A stretch of 64,000 nucleotides of DNA, from contig JAUIET010000001.1 in the NCBI GenBank assembly GCA_030429735.1, positions 372,001-436,000 of the forward strand. Reading direction: 5' to 3'. Each line of letters begins with the position of its first letter. Position 1 is the stretch's first letter. Positions 16,822-27,031 of this stretch are shown one piece after another. The position numbers and the translations under genes were made by a program. The stretch is from Gammaproteobacteria bacterium (GTDB lineage Bacteria; Pseudomonadota; Gammaproteobacteria; Pseudomonadales; JAUIET01). Below the pieces are notes generated by a model, which did no database searches, was not told the origin of the DNA, and saw nothing but the letters and a program-made list of their open reading frames with translations.

Positions 16822-18525
16822 TTATTCAGCCAATCCCGCATCGAGAAATTTCTGAAAATTACGTTTCGCTTTGTGTTTTTCTCTGACCAGCAACAGTTGC
16901 TGCTGCCAGAGTGTTTCGACCTTGTCACCCAGCGCGCGGCGGGCATTTAGAGCAATACCAACAGCCCTCTGATAAGAATCGTTATTGGCTCTTGCTACGC
17001 ATTGATCGACAACGCGCATATACAGCGCCAATGCACGCTCGGGCTGGTCAGTGGTTTCTCTGGCCACGCTCAGCAAGCTGTCATCGTCCGCTGTGTGTTT
17101 CTCCGCAAGATTGAGCGCGGCCAACAGCTGCTCTTCCTGCAAGAAAATTCTGATCAACAAAGAGGCTAGCTGAGCGTGGCCATACCCTTGCTTTGTCTCA
17201 TCCAACTGTTGCAGCAGTCTGTCTTGAGCCTTTTTTTGCCAGATTTCGCGTTGCTGTACTGAGCCAGCCAATACCAGCAATTTGCTATAAGATTCCAACC
17301 TGGGCTGCTGTTTGAAACGTTGCCATTGCAATTCAACAGCAAGCGCAAACTCCCCTTTTGCCTCATGCAGCTCAATGCGGTGGCGTCTAAGAATATCGGT
17401 ATTGTATTGTCGATTCTTCTCTCCCTGCTCAGCGCGCAGCAACCAGTCTTCGGCTTGTTGCAGACGCTTTGCCTTCAGGCAATAGTCAAACAGTGCGAGG
17501 TAGTCGTAGGTTTCTACTGCGGTTTTAGCCTTGATTTCTATCGCCGCATCAACATCTTCTTGTCGCTCGGCGAGCTGCAGCATATAGGCTTGGAGTTTTC
17601 GGTAGAGGTGTTGCGACTCCTCATCTGCCTGCGCTTGCATTGCGGGAAGTTGCTGCCACTGTGTTGCTAAACTTGCCTCAAACTGTTCTTGAGCGCCTTC
17701 AGGAACAGCATCCAAATAGTGTGCGAGCGCCTCTGGCAACAGCTCACTTCGATCTGACAAAAAATACGTTAGCAGGTACTCCGCGGCGGATGCTGCCGAC
17801 CAGTCAATCGACTGAAAGGCCTGTTGATGTAACTCTGCCAATCGCTCAAGTGATTCGAAACGGTAGCCGCCTGAGTCATCAATTGTGTCCAACGCTCGCG
17901 CTATGCGCTGCAGCGCGTAATCGCACAGCGTCAAAAGCTGTTCAGGTGTTAACGTCGCGGACACATCCGCCAGCAAATCCATAACGGCCGCAACACGGGC
18001 AAAGTACGCTCTTACCTGAGCGTAACGGTAAATTTGACGGTTGTAAGGAATGGCCGTCGTGATGCGTTTACGCACAGCCTTGAAGTCAACCACATCAAGT
18101 GCTTGATCGGCGCGAATTGACCATGCTTCAAAACTGACTTTGTCGGCCTGAATGAATTCGTTCAGATGATCGATCAGTTCTTTCTTGTCCAGGCTCTCCA
18201 AATACGCCTGCAGTCGGTCTGCGCCACTGCCGCCTAACTGTTGCTCACGCCGAAAGCGCTGCGACCTGTAATGCATAGCTGCCGCAACGCAGTGTTTACA
18301 AAAATCGATGTTATCAGATGCGGGGCAAGTACAGCTGCCTTCGAACAGTTGGGCCGTGTGGATTAGAGTGACGGTGTAACTTTCGTTACCCTCCACGTCT
18401 GCAAATACCTTGCGACCCGCTTGACGAAGCTCCCCAACACGGCCATCCCGGAAGTAGGTCGCACCGCGGTCGAATGCAGCCGCACCGGCAAGCCGCTGTA
18501 ACAGAGAATCATTTATGTCGATCAT
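16822..18525 (-). CDS. SWIM zinc-finger protein
   Basis: A 567-residue protein. Near residues 62-80 it has the SWIM signature C-x-C-x(n)-C-x-H (CTCPASDNIDFCKHC), a small zinc-binding module for DNA or protein contacts. The remainder is all-helical, with repeated helical hairpins rich in Gln, Leu and Ala that look like TPR/HEAT-type repeats. Such proteins are often encoded next to SWI2/SNF2 helicases, but none is here. Function unknown beyond the zinc finger. Confidence 0.75.
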   Translation of the reverse strand: MIDINDSLLQRLAGAAAFDRGATYFRDGRVGELRQAGRKVFADVEGNESYTVTLIHTAQLFEGSCTCPASDNIDFCKHCVAAAMHYRSQRFRREQQLGGSGADRLQAYLESLDKKELIDHLNEFIQADKVSFEAWSIRADQALDVVDFKAVRKRITTAIPYNRQIYRYAQVRAYFARVAAVMDLLADVSATLTPEQLLTLCDYALQRIARALDTIDDSGGYRFESLERLAELHQQAFQSIDWSAASAAEYLLTYFLSDRSELLPEALAHYLDAVPEGAQEQFEASLATQWQQLPAMQAQADEESQHLYRKLQAYMLQLAERQEDVDAAIEIKAKTAVETYDYLALFDYCLKAKRLQQAEDWLLRAEQGEKNRQYNTDILRRHRIELHEAKGEFALAVELQWQRFKQQPRLESYSKLLVLAGSVQQREIWQKKAQDRLLQQLDETKQGYGHAQLASLLIRIFLQEEQLLAALNLAEKHTADDDSLLSVARETTDQPERALALYMRVVDQCVARANNDSYQRAVGIALNARRALGDKVETLWQQQLLLVREKHKAKRNFQKFLDAGLAE

Positions 18526-18614
18526 GATGCTGTTTTACACCAGGATCACTGACCTTGCCAATATTGGGATCAGAAGCCCTGTGGGCTCAGCCGTGGTGTA
18601 GGCGCGCTGCAAGT

Positions 18615-18983
18615 TTATGTAGTGCGGTGATTGGTGTCACCCCAGAATGCACGCATCTCAACAACCTTGCCATCGTCATTAAAGCGGAACACATCAATAA
18701 TATCGATCGCCAGGTTCGCACCCATAACAGTAATGGTGAATGGAAACGCAGCTTCCTGGCCAGCAAGCCGAACCGGACCCGTTAATTCTGCCTGAACCTT
18801 CGCGCCCATAGCACCCGAGTAAAATGCTCGTATAGCGTCAATACCTACATGCTTGTCACTGCCCACCGGGTCTTCCACCACAGCATCATCGGCATACAAG
18901 GCCAGAATAGCTTCCAGATCTTGATCCTGAAAAGCGGTTAGGTATTTTTGTGGCGCCGCCAACATTTGGTCTTTACTTGCCAT
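18615..18983 (-). CDS. ksi: Steroid delta-isomerase (ketosteroid isomerase)
   Basis: A 122-residue protein of the SnoaL/NTF2 fold. It matches the Comamonas enzyme from memory over nearly its whole length. Catalytic Tyr14, general base Asp38 in VVEDPVGS and the second acid at Asp97 in IIDVFRFN are all kept at the same or nearly the same positions. The known reaction moves the C5-C6 double bond of 3-oxo-delta5 steroids to C4-C5. Related NTF2 proteins may act on other ketones, but the three residues together favour the steroid reaction. It is followed upstream on the same strand by an SRPBCC gene, 148 bases away. Confidence 0.8.
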   Translation of the reverse strand: MASKDQMLAAPQKYLTAFQDQDLEAILALYADDAVVEDPVGSDKHVGIDAIRAFYSGAMGAKVQAELTGPVRLAGQEAAFPFTITVMGANLAIDIIDVFRFNDDGKVVEMRAFWGDTNHRTT

Positions 18984-19131
18984 TACGAATCACCTTGTTT
19001 GGATATTGAGTTTTAATTTCAGCAGTCAGTATAAAAGATCTCGCTCCAGGCCGTCATTGCGGCTAGGACACCGTGGATGTCGGCCCGGATGACAATCAGT
19101 TTAATGCTATCGACCGGAGCGGCGATCTGCC

Positions 19132-19551
19132 CTAGCCCGCATTGGCTGCCTTTTCCAGATCAAGCAACATCCCACCGTAAGTATCGGTCATCAATGCAAC
19201 CATATCATCGGCATTCATGCCTTCGCTGACGCCGGAAAATTCGGCGTGCCATCGCACATCTGTATTTGAGTCATTGGCGCCAAGCGTTACTACCACGCGG
19301 TAATTCTGCATTGGCATGCCTGGAATCGTGTAGGAAAACTGCTTTTGCTCGGGATCTATCGCTTCCAGCACCTCATCCACTGGCGTGTCCATGCCGTGCA
19401 TGAATATGCGCCGAACCAGCTTACCGTCTTCTTCAATTGTCTCTACCCGCTCAGCAGGCGGGTACCAGTTCAGATTCGCAAAGTCTTCCAGCAACGCCCA
19501 CACCGAATCAATTGATGCATTCAGTGTTTTTTCTATCAGAATTTCGTGCAC
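19132..19551 (-). CDS. SRPBCC (START/polyketide cyclase-like) family protein
   Basis: A 139-residue protein with the START-like pattern: an N-terminal strand EILIEKTLNASIDSVWALLEDFANLNWYPP, alternating strands enclosing a hydrophobic pocket, and a long C-terminal helix. It resembles polyketide cyclase/MxaD-like proteins that bind or modify hydrophobic ligands. No catalytic residue can be assigned. It probably belongs to the same small-molecule metabolism as the isomerase downstream. Confidence 0.7.
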   Translation of the reverse strand: MHEILIEKTLNASIDSVWALLEDFANLNWYPPAERVETIEEDGKLVRRIFMHGMDTPVDEVLEAIDPEQKQFSYTIPGMPMQNYRVVVTLGANDSNTDVRWHAEFSGVSEGMNADDMVALMTDTYGGMLLDLEKAANAG

Positions 19552-19672
19552 GATATGGCTCCTATCCGCTTCTGCCTGGCAATGAGTATACGCCGATCAC
19601 ACAACAAGGTGATAAGGATAATCGCATCACATAGCCCCAGATTACTTTAGAATATGCACTGCACTCCAAGCA

Positions 19673-20548
19673 TTGACCGCCGTGATTTTACCCCGCTTGC
19701 TCGTTTTATCCGTTACCGCTGTTGTATGCATGTCGGCCGTGCCCGTGCTGGTCAAATCAACGGCGGCCAACGAAGTGACCATCGGCATCGCTCGCCTGCT
19801 TATCGCAGCTTTACTGATAACCCCATTGGTTGTTATGCGTGGTTCTCTACGCACATTGAACTTTTCCCAATTCAAGTCAATGGCAGCAATTGGCGTGGTA
19901 TTCGCGCTGCATTGGTTAAGCTATTTTTTGAGTATAAAACTCTCCACAGCATCTATAGGTGCCCTGGCTATTTCAACATTTGGTGTTCAATATCTTTTGC
20001 TCGCCAGACTGTTTAACAAGGAACACACGGGCAGCATGGAATGGTGCGCGGTTATTCTGTGCCTGGCGGGTTGCGTGTTCGCCGTTGGTGAGTTCACGCT
20101 GAGCAACTCAACGCTGTTGGGTATGTTGGTAGGAATCGCAAGCGGGACCTTGTATGCCTGCCTACCACTGCTTCATCAACGCGCCGCCGGTATCGATACG
20201 CTTACCCGGGCGTGGGGGCAGTTCACGTTTGCGTTGTGCTGTATGTTACCGCTGTTGGGTTTCAGCGATTGGCAACTCTCCACTACCGATTACTATAAGT
20301 TGTTAGTTTTGGGCATTCTATGCACTGTAATTGCGCATGGTCTTTGGGTAAAAGCCAGCACCGAATTACCGGCTAACGTCACAAGCATGGTCTACTATCT
20401 GTACGTGCCTTTGGCTATGCTAAGCAGCGCGCTGTTTCTCGATGAAACGATGAGCACGGGGAAGTTGATTGGCGCAGCGTTGATACTCGGTTCCAGTGTC
20501 GGTATTACCGCGTATCGTTTTCACCACCGCGCACAATCAGTGAGCTGA
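19673..20548 (+). CDS. EamA-family (DMT superfamily) transporter
   Basis: A 291-residue inner-membrane protein with about ten hydrophobic segments in two homologous halves, as in EamA/RhaT carriers that export metabolites or amino acids. Typical features are a short charged loop in the middle and LFLDETMSTGKLIGAALILG near the end, the usual last-helix context. The start is TTG at 19673 or GTG at 19682; neither has a good ribosome site. The substrate cannot be read from the sequence. Confidence 0.8.
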   Translation: MTAVILPRLLVLSVTAVVCMSAVPVLVKSTAANEVTIGIARLLIAALLITPLVVMRGSLRTLNFSQFKSMAAIGVVFALHWLSYFLSIKLSTASIGALAISTFGVQYLLLARLFNKEHTGSMEWCAVILCLAGCVFAVGEFTLSNSTLLGMLVGIASGTLYACLPLLHQRAAGIDTLTRAWGQFTFALCCMLPLLGFSDWQLSTTDYYKLLVLGILCTVIAHGLWVKASTELPANVTSMVYYLYVPLAMLSSALFLDETMSTGKLIGAALILGSSVGITAYRFHHRAQSVS

Positions 20549-20563
20549 CTCGCGATACTGATC

Positions 20564-21478
20564 TCAGGATGGCGGCATTGAAAAGCCGTCTATTACTGCG
20601 CGGTGTTCCGGCGTGAAGTAACTTGCAAGCCCTTCATGCAGGCCCTGCACATCCCATTTTTCGTTTCCGGCCGGGTTCAAAATAGGGTCACCGAGACTGG
20701 GGCGCTGCACAACCTGCACCATATTTCCCCACACCACCATTACTTCGCCCGAGATGTGCGCTGCCTGCTCCGAGGCGAGGTATGCAACCACTGGCGCCAC
20801 GTTGGCCGGGTCGAAGGCATGAAAGCCCCCGTCCTCAGGTGGCTGAAACATGGCGGCGGTCGGACCGGAGTTCGTCATATCGGTCAACGCTCTGGGCATG
20901 ATCACATTGCAAGTGATGCCGTACTTGATCATCAACTGCGCTGCACCCATGGTCATTGCTGTAATACCGGCCTTGGCAGCTGCGTAGTTCGGCTGGCCCG
21001 CCGAACCATATAGCATGGCCTCCGAAGAGGTACTGATTAAACGACCGTACACACCGTCTCCCGCTTTGGCCTTCTCCCGCCAGTAAGCAGTGGCGTTGCG
21101 CATATTGACGAAATGCCCGCGAAGATGCACACGCACAACGCTGTCGAACTCCTCGTCAGACATACCAAATATTGTTTTATCGCGGCAGTACCCGGCGTTA
21201 TTGACCATGATATTCATATCGCCAAAGGTATCCAGGGTAACCTTCATCAGGTTTTCGGCGTCTTGACTGTCAGCGCAATCGCCAAAAACGGCAATCGCCT
21301 CACCGCCCGCACTCTTGATCTCTTCTACGGTCGCCTGCGCCGCCTCTTCGGCTTTGGGTAAGTTGATCTCGTTGACCACAACACGCGCACCTTGCGATGC
21401 AAGGTAAAGCGCTTCTTCTTTACCAAGACCGTTCCCAGCCCCAGTGATTACCGCTACTTTTCCATCCAAAGAACTCAT
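20564..21478 (-). CDS. Short-chain dehydrogenase, hydroxyacyl-CoA dehydrogenase-like
   Basis: A 304-residue SDR: NAD(P) loop ITGAGNGLGKEEALYLAS, NNAG, catalytic Ser in ISTSSEAMLYGSAG and Tyr-x3-Lys in YAAAKAG. The length and the extra C-terminal stretch resemble the dehydrogenase part of peroxisomal multifunctional enzyme 2 and related steroid or branched acyl-CoA enzymes. It is the last gene of a maoC-thiolase-SDR run (14 bases after the thiolase), so oxidation of a 3-hydroxyacyl-CoA is the likely job. The ATG at 21478 is chosen because the SDR fold begins there; the frame stays open upstream into the thiolase. Confidence 0.85.
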   Translation of the reverse strand: MSSLDGKVAVITGAGNGLGKEEALYLASQGARVVVNEINLPKAEEAAQATVEEIKSAGGEAIAVFGDCADSQDAENLMKVTLDTFGDMNIMVNNAGYCRDKTIFGMSDEEFDSVVRVHLRGHFVNMRNATAYWREKAKAGDGVYGRLISTSSEAMLYGSAGQPNYAAAKAGITAMTMGAAQLMIKYGITCNVIMPRALTDMTNSGPTAAMFQPPEDGGFHAFDPANVAPVVAYLASEQAAHISGEVMVVWGNMVQVVQRPSLGDPILNPAGNEKWDVQGLHEGLASYFTPEHRAVIDGFSMPPS

Positions 21479-21492
21479 ATCTTCACTATCCC

Positions 21493-22677
<1,185 letters not shown>

Positions 22678-22708
22678 TCAGTAGTAGGTGATGCTTGCCG
22701 CTTGCAGG

Positions 22709-23179
22709 CTAAAACATCATAAGTATGAGTTCATAAATAAGCGAAGGGCGCTCATTTCCAACCACATGAACATTTTGTTCCATAGTAATTTTCGTACCAC
22801 GGTCGGACACTTCCACCGACTTAACTCGATTACGGGAATGTACTTGACTATTGACCGGTACCGGATCCAGAAAACGCAACTTGTTTGACCCGTAATTGGT
22901 CATAAATTTGAAGCCGCTTATTTTCTCAAGAATATTTTCGCTGTGTTCAAATCGTGACATACACGCTAGCACCAGAAAGCCGTGCGCAATGGTGCAGCCA
23001 AACGGGCCCTCCTTCTTGGCTCGTTCCTCGTCAACATGAATCCACTGATGATCGCCGCTGAGATCCGCAAAATCGTTGATCAGCTGCTGGTCGACCACGA
23101 AACTGTTGCTCCACTCTCCGAAATCCTCGGAGACCAGTTGATTCATTGCTTCCTGGTCGTTGAACGCGATGGTAGTCAT
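22709..23179 (-). CDS. MaoC-like (R)-enoyl-CoA hydratase
   Basis: A 156-residue single hot-dog domain. The hydratase-2 motif reads DFADLSGDHQWIHVDEERAKKEGPFGCTIAHGF (given as landmarks: Asp in SGDHQ and His in WIHVD are the catalytic pair). The following GFLVLACMSRF helix is typical. It adds water to a 2-enoyl-CoA. It is the first gene of the operon with the thiolase and SDR. A promoter should lie in the 143 bases before it, divergent from the gene at 23323. Confidence 0.85.
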   Translation of the reverse strand: MTTIAFNDQEAMNQLVSEDFGEWSNSFVVDQQLINDFADLSGDHQWIHVDEERAKKEGPFGCTIAHGFLVLACMSRFEHSENILEKISGFKFMTNYGSNKLRFLDPVPVNSQVHSRNRVKSVEVSDRGTKITMEQNVHVVGNERPSLIYELILMMF

Positions 23180-23322
23180 AGTGTTTGTATGTCAATTTTC
23201 GGGGGCGATTTTATACCATATAGCCTGCATGGCCCCAAGTGAAGGTCGACAAGCTACCATCCAATCGCGTTAAATATCGTTAACGGCGGCCGCATTGTCA
23301 CCAGCAGATACAACGGACTTTT

Positions 23323-23991
23323 ATGCTCCTTCAGGCAAATTCAAGGCGATTACTGATTGTTGCGGCAATCCTGTTACTGATTGCCTCCAGTATTGTCAGC
23401 ACAGCGTTCTTCGAAAGCAGCAAAGAAGGCTTATTGGGGCAGCGCTTGCACAGCCAGCATGACTTGTTGGGCATCGCAGAAAACGACGTCGTGTTTATGG
23501 GCGACGACCTGATTGCAGAGGCCCTGTGGAGTGAGCTATTCCCTGAACTCAGTGTTCGCAATCGGGGCATGAACGGGCAAACCACAGAGGAAATGTTATT
23601 ACGTTTACCAGCTATCGCCCAGGCAAAACCCGACATCGTACTCATCAACAGCGGCGCAAGCGATCTGGCCGCATTGATACCAACGGTACAAATAATTGCC
23701 AATATGCGAGAAGCGGTCAATTTATTTCAGGCATTCAGTCCTGAGTCTACGTTGCTTATTAGCAGTGTGCTGCCGCTGTCGCCAGAAAACGCAGCGCCCG
23801 CCAAAGAACTGAACAGCGCATTAGCGCAACTTGCAGAAACCCACACACTGGCGTTTGTTGACGCAAGCGCTGTATTGCTCAATAGCGATGGCAGTTTTAA
23901 GCCAGGCTTTGCCGACCGCCGCTCACGTTTACAAGGCGCAGGCTATGACGCGTGGCGCACCCTGCTTAAACCACATTTGGAGAAGCCATAA
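23323..23991 (+). CDS. SGNH-fold protein with all catalytic residues replaced
   Basis: A 222-residue protein with an N-terminal membrane anchor (about 10-28) and an SGNH body of the platelet-activating-factor acetylhydrolase/TesA type. The usual catalytic positions are changed: block I FMGDDL has Asp62 where the nucleophilic Ser should be, block III GASDL has Ser113 for the oxyanion Asn, and block V has Arg199 and Arg202 where Asp and His should be. Gly in block II (RGMNGQTTEE) and the fold are kept. A membrane-anchored pseudoenzyme or carbohydrate/lipid-binding protein is inferred. Confidence 0.7.
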   Translation: MLLQANSRRLLIVAAILLLIASSIVSTAFFESSKEGLLGQRLHSQHDLLGIAENDVVFMGDDLIAEALWSELFPELSVRNRGMNGQTTEEMLLRLPAIAQAKPDIVLINSGASDLAALIPTVQIIANMREAVNLFQAFSPESTLLISSVLPLSPENAAPAKELNSALAQLAETHTLAFVDASAVLLNSDGSFKPGFADRRSRLQGAGYDAWRTLLKPHLEKP

Positions 23992-24006
23992 CCCTGGCAA
24001 ACACAA

Positions 24007-24630
24007 TCAGGCAATTGCGCTTAGAAAACGTTTTTCTGCCCGCGCCTTGTGTGCCACCGCATGATAGAGGCTAACCATTAAGTGGTTTCTGTGGTGATGA
24101 AACGGATTATCTTTAAAACTCACGTCATCCAGCAGATTCTGCAGCATTTGCAAACCAACTGTTCGAAGCGATATTTTATCCGCGTACAACAGAGGACCGT
24201 AGAAAAAACTTCTTTCAACTGGCGTTAGCTCTTTGTCAAGGTTTTGAGTAATCCCGTAACGACAGTATTGCAATGCCGCCGCTTTACTCTGCTTTTCAAG
24301 TTCCTTGCTGTGCAGCAGGCGCTTGGCAAACTGGTCGAGGACCAGAATTAATGTCAAGCACGAACGTGGCTCTTCCTGCCATTCGTTCAGACCGCCATTG
24401 CATGCGCTCTTTACCAGAAATAGAAAATGCTCTTCTATATAAGCGAGTTGATCGCTTTGCTCATTCAAGCTATTGCTGTCGCTGGGATCAACATGCCAGA
24501 AGCGAACCTTTTCTACAGGAAATGCTCCATACAGGTCACTGCCAAACCAGAAACGATGAATTCGTTCAGCAAGCTGGTGCTCTTGGTCCGCTGTAATCTC
24601 CGCGGCAGTCTGCACGTTGTCTGAGTTCAT
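24007..24630 (-). CDS. DUF924 family protein
   Basis: A 207-residue soluble helical protein with the DUF924 landmarks: an early HRFWFG block, FWHVDPSD, the helix TLILVLDQFAKRLLHSKE and late FFYGPLLYADKIS, FHHHRNHLM. Family members are common but have no assigned function. The ATG at 24630 has GGAG 6 bases upstream; in-frame ATGs at 24642 and 24705 lack such a site. It lies 260 bases downstream of pomB on the same strand. That gap holds only a small TATCGA/TCGATA hairpin (24657-24677) and no supported gene. Confidence 0.75.
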   Translation of the reverse strand: MNSDNVQTAAEITADQEHQLAERIHRFWFGSDLYGAFPVEKVRFWHVDPSDSNSLNEQSDQLAYIEEHFLFLVKSACNGGLNEWQEEPRSCLTLILVLDQFAKRLLHSKELEKQSKAAALQYCRYGITQNLDKELTPVERSFFYGPLLYADKISLRTVGLQMLQNLLDDVSFKDNPFHHHRNHLMVSLYHAVAHKARAEKRFLSAIA

Positions 24631-24890
24631 TATTGGCTCCATCCTTGGGGCTATGGTATCGATTTTTTCGGTCGATACAAGCTGAGTGTGCACATCCTTG
24701 TGCAACGATTCAGAGTATCCATGGAGTCTGACGCACGGCCTAGTCGCAGTGTCCGAATGTGACGTGAGAAATCACGCACACAGAATTTTACATTGCGTCT
24801 GTATTCTTCCAATACGCGCTTTGGATAGCGCACGGCGAAACGCAGGACACGTCGCCCTAAAGCCTTAAACAAATACGGTTTACGCCTGTT

Positions 24891-25880
24891 CTAGAAAATT
24901 TCGTGTGGCTGTAATTCAAACGCAGGCGCCTCTGTAAGCTCCAGCGACTTGTACAGATTGGGGTCAGAGTTTTTTAGCAGGTTTACCTGTGCCTGTGTTT
25001 GCGCATCAAAACCTTGTTTTAGAACAATTTCCACGCGCCGATTTCGCGCGCGTGTTTCGTTCGAGCTGTTCTCAGCGAGTGGTCTTGTTTCAGCGTAGCC
25101 AGTAACCACAAATCGCCCAGGGTTCAGCTTACCGCCGCTCAATAATGCGTGCGCAACCGACACAGCGCGTGCCGATGATAATTCCCAATTCGATCGAAAC
25201 CGCGAAGTTCTGATTGGCACATTATCCGTATGCCCCTGCACCGCGATAACGCCCGGCTTATCAACCAACACTCCCTGCAGGCTCTTTAGCACTTTTACGT
25301 ATTTGCGCGCCAATGTTGCCGAGCCCGATGCAAACGATCCTTTTTCCTTGATACGAACAGTGATCTCGCGTCCGTGGGTTTCAATTTCCACCTCACCTCG
25401 GGCAATCTCATCGCGCATGGCATTGGCCAGGTCCACCGCGTCTTGCTCGGTTTCCTTGATCATTCCTTGTAACTTTTCCATCAGCGCCGATTTGGCCGCA
25501 TCGGCTTCCGGCTGGCCGGACTCTCTTGCTTCGCTGTCGCCAACCTTACATTGCACGTCGAGTGTCATTGTTTGCTCGTCGTCTGTTTTTTGCCAGATTT
25601 CCTGGATGGGCGTTGGCTGCGGTCGCCCGGGGCTGAATTCCTGGGCGATAATGCTTGTACCTTTGGGAATGTCTTTCACATTCAGTTTGTTTTGTACGCC
25701 AAACGCGTCGCGCATGGAACCGGCCAGACGCTTGAATTTCATCGCATCCATTTCTGAAAACGACAGCAACAGCACAAAGAAACACATCAGCAGCGACATA
25801 AGGTCGGCGAAAGTGGGCATCCAGCCCGGAATACCGGGTTCCGGTTCAGGACAGGTGCATTCTTCGTCGTCAGCCGACAT
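24891..25880 (-). CDS. pomB: Sodium-type flagellar stator protein PomB/MotB
   Basis: A 329-residue inner-membrane protein. The single transmembrane helix follows a short CxC-containing N-terminus and carries the ion-binding Asp26 in FADLMSLLMCFFVLLLSFSE. Next is a plug/linker, then an OmpA-like peptidoglycan-binding domain with QGHTDNVPI, NWELSSARAVSV and NRRVEIVL. The sequence around KFKRLAGSMRDAFGVQN and KDIPKGTSIIAQEF closely matches Vibrio PomB, which favours sodium over protons. It follows pomA with a 33-base gap. No other flagellar gene is in the window. Confidence 0.93.
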   Translation of the reverse strand: MSADDEECTCPEPEPGIPGWMPTFADLMSLLMCFFVLLLSFSEMDAMKFKRLAGSMRDAFGVQNKLNVKDIPKGTSIIAQEFSPGRPQPTPIQEIWQKTDDEQTMTLDVQCKVGDSEARESGQPEADAAKSALMEKLQGMIKETEQDAVDLANAMRDEIARGEVEIETHGREITVRIKEKGSFASGSATLARKYVKVLKSLQGVLVDKPGVIAVQGHTDNVPIRTSRFRSNWELSSARAVSVAHALLSGGKLNPGRFVVTGYAETRPLAENSSNETRARNRRVEIVLKQGFDAQTQAQVNLLKNSDPNLYKSLELTEAPAFELQPHEIF

Positions 25881-25913
25881 GGTTACGGTCGCTTAGCTCA
25901 GGATAGTGTGGTG

Positions 25914-26669
25914 TCAGTCTTTCGTTGCGCGCTTCTTCTCTGCTACATAAGTTTGCAGCATCGATTCAATCACACGCGGATTTTGCCCAGCCTGAATGGC
26001 AAGCAGAGCATCGATAATAAGGTTTTTTACCCGACCTTCCTCGGTCAGGCGCAGTTTGAGTTTATCGGCGATAGGGCCGGCAATCATGGTTGCCGTCATC
26101 GCGCCGTACAGCGTAGTCAACAGTGCAACCGCCATGGAAGGACCGATAGACTTCGGATCATCCATGTTGGACAGCATTTGTACCAAGCCAATCAATGTTC
26201 CAATCATGCCCATCGCCGGGGCAACATCGGCCAGCGCGAGAAAGATCTTTTGCCCCCATTCATGACGCTCCTGCGCCAGATTCATATCCTTGCTAAGCAC
26301 GGTTTTCACGACATCGGGGTCGTGGCCATCAACCAGCAGCTGTATTCCGTTCTGGAGGTAGGGATTACCCACTTCCTTGCCTTCCAGCGATAACAAGCCG
26401 CCCTTGCGAGCCGCATCAGCCAGTTCAACAATTTCTTCAATCAGCTTTGAGGGTTCATCGAGTTTGAACATGAACGCCTTGCCAGCAACCTTCATGGCGC
26501 CTAGAAACTGGCCCAGACCAAACTTCATCATCACGACGAACGTCGCACCCACCAGAACGATCAGCAAGGATGGTACGTTGACCATCACGCCAATATCGCC
26601 ACCAAGTACCATTGCCATAACCACAATGCCAAAAGCACCGAGAAGGCCAATAAGAGTCGCTAAATCCAC
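25914..26669 (-). CDS. pomA: Sodium-type flagellar stator protein PomA/MotA
   Basis: A 251-residue, four-helix membrane protein forming the stator channel with PomB. Recognisable blocks are VDLATLIGLLGAFGI at the start, MKFGLGQFLGAMKVAGKAFMF, the torque loop with LLVDGHDPDVV, DVAPAMGMIGTLIGLV and LLTTLYGAMTAT. The start is set at GTG 26669: it has AAGGAG 6 bases upstream and gives the same N-terminus (x-DLATL) as Vibrio PomA. Upstream in-frame codons would add an 18-residue polar tail not found in the family. It is divergent from xseB. Confidence 0.93.
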   Translation of the reverse strand: MDLATLIGLLGAFGIVVMAMVLGGDIGVMVNVPSLLIVLVGATFVVMMKFGLGQFLGAMKVAGKAFMFKLDEPSKLIEEIVELADAARKGGLLSLEGKEVGNPYLQNGIQLLVDGHDPDVVKTVLSKDMNLAQERHEWGQKIFLALADVAPAMGMIGTLIGLVQMLSNMDDPKSIGPSMAVALLTTLYGAMTATMIAGPIADKLKLRLTEEGRVKNLIIDALLAIQAGQNPRVIESMLQTYVAEKKRATKD

Positions 26670-26675
26670 CACATG

Positions 26676-26681
26676 CTCCTT
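26676..26681 (-). promoter_or_regulatory. Ribosome binding site selecting the pomA GTG start
   Basis: AAGGAG on the minus strand, 6 bases before GTG 26669. It rules out the longer in-frame start at 26723. Confidence 0.65.
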
Positions 26682-26776
26682 GTGATGCTGCGAGAGTCGC
26701 CGCACATTCCTTTTCTTCTCCATTTAGTGTAGCAGGCTGGTAGAATTTGCAGCTGAATCGAACAGAGACATTGACG

Positions 26777-27031
26777 ATGGCCGGCAGTAAAAAGAGTTTG
26801 AATTTTGAGCGCAATCTGGAGCAGCTTGAGTCGCTGGTGAACGACATGGAATCGGGAGAATTGAGTCTTGAAGACTCGTTGAGCGCCTTCGAAAAAGGCA
26901 TCAAATTAACGCGGGAATGCCAAAGCGCGTTGCAAAAAGCCGAACAAAAAGTACAAAAACTGATCGAAGAAAACGGTCAACTGATTGAAACCGACTTTGA
27001 CGAGCCAAGTGACCTCGACCTTGATGAGTGA
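26777..27031 (+). CDS. xseB: Exodeoxyribonuclease VII small subunit
   Basis: An 84-residue acidic coiled-coil protein. The LNFERNLEQLESLVNDMESG and LSLEDSLSAFEKGIKL blocks are diagnostic. XseB pairs with XseA (not in window) to degrade single-stranded DNA ends. The ATG at 26777 is taken since family members begin about there; an upstream in-frame codon at 26747 is not supported. Its stop overlaps the ispA start by 8 bases, in the standard xseB-ispA-dxs order. Confidence 0.93.
   Translation: MAGSKKSLNFERNLEQLESLVNDMESGELSLEDSLSAFEKGIKLTRECQSALQKAEQKVQKLIEENGQLIETDFDEPSDLDLDE

Noticed and set aside
24651-24872. A 73-codon minus-strand open frame between the DUF924 gene and pomB
   Set aside because: Arg-rich, no ribosome site and no recognisable family; it looks like a chance frame in the 260-base gap.
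26739-26746. TAGAAT as a -10 box for xseB
   Set aside because: No acceptable -35 at 16-18 bases; too weak to list as a promoter.
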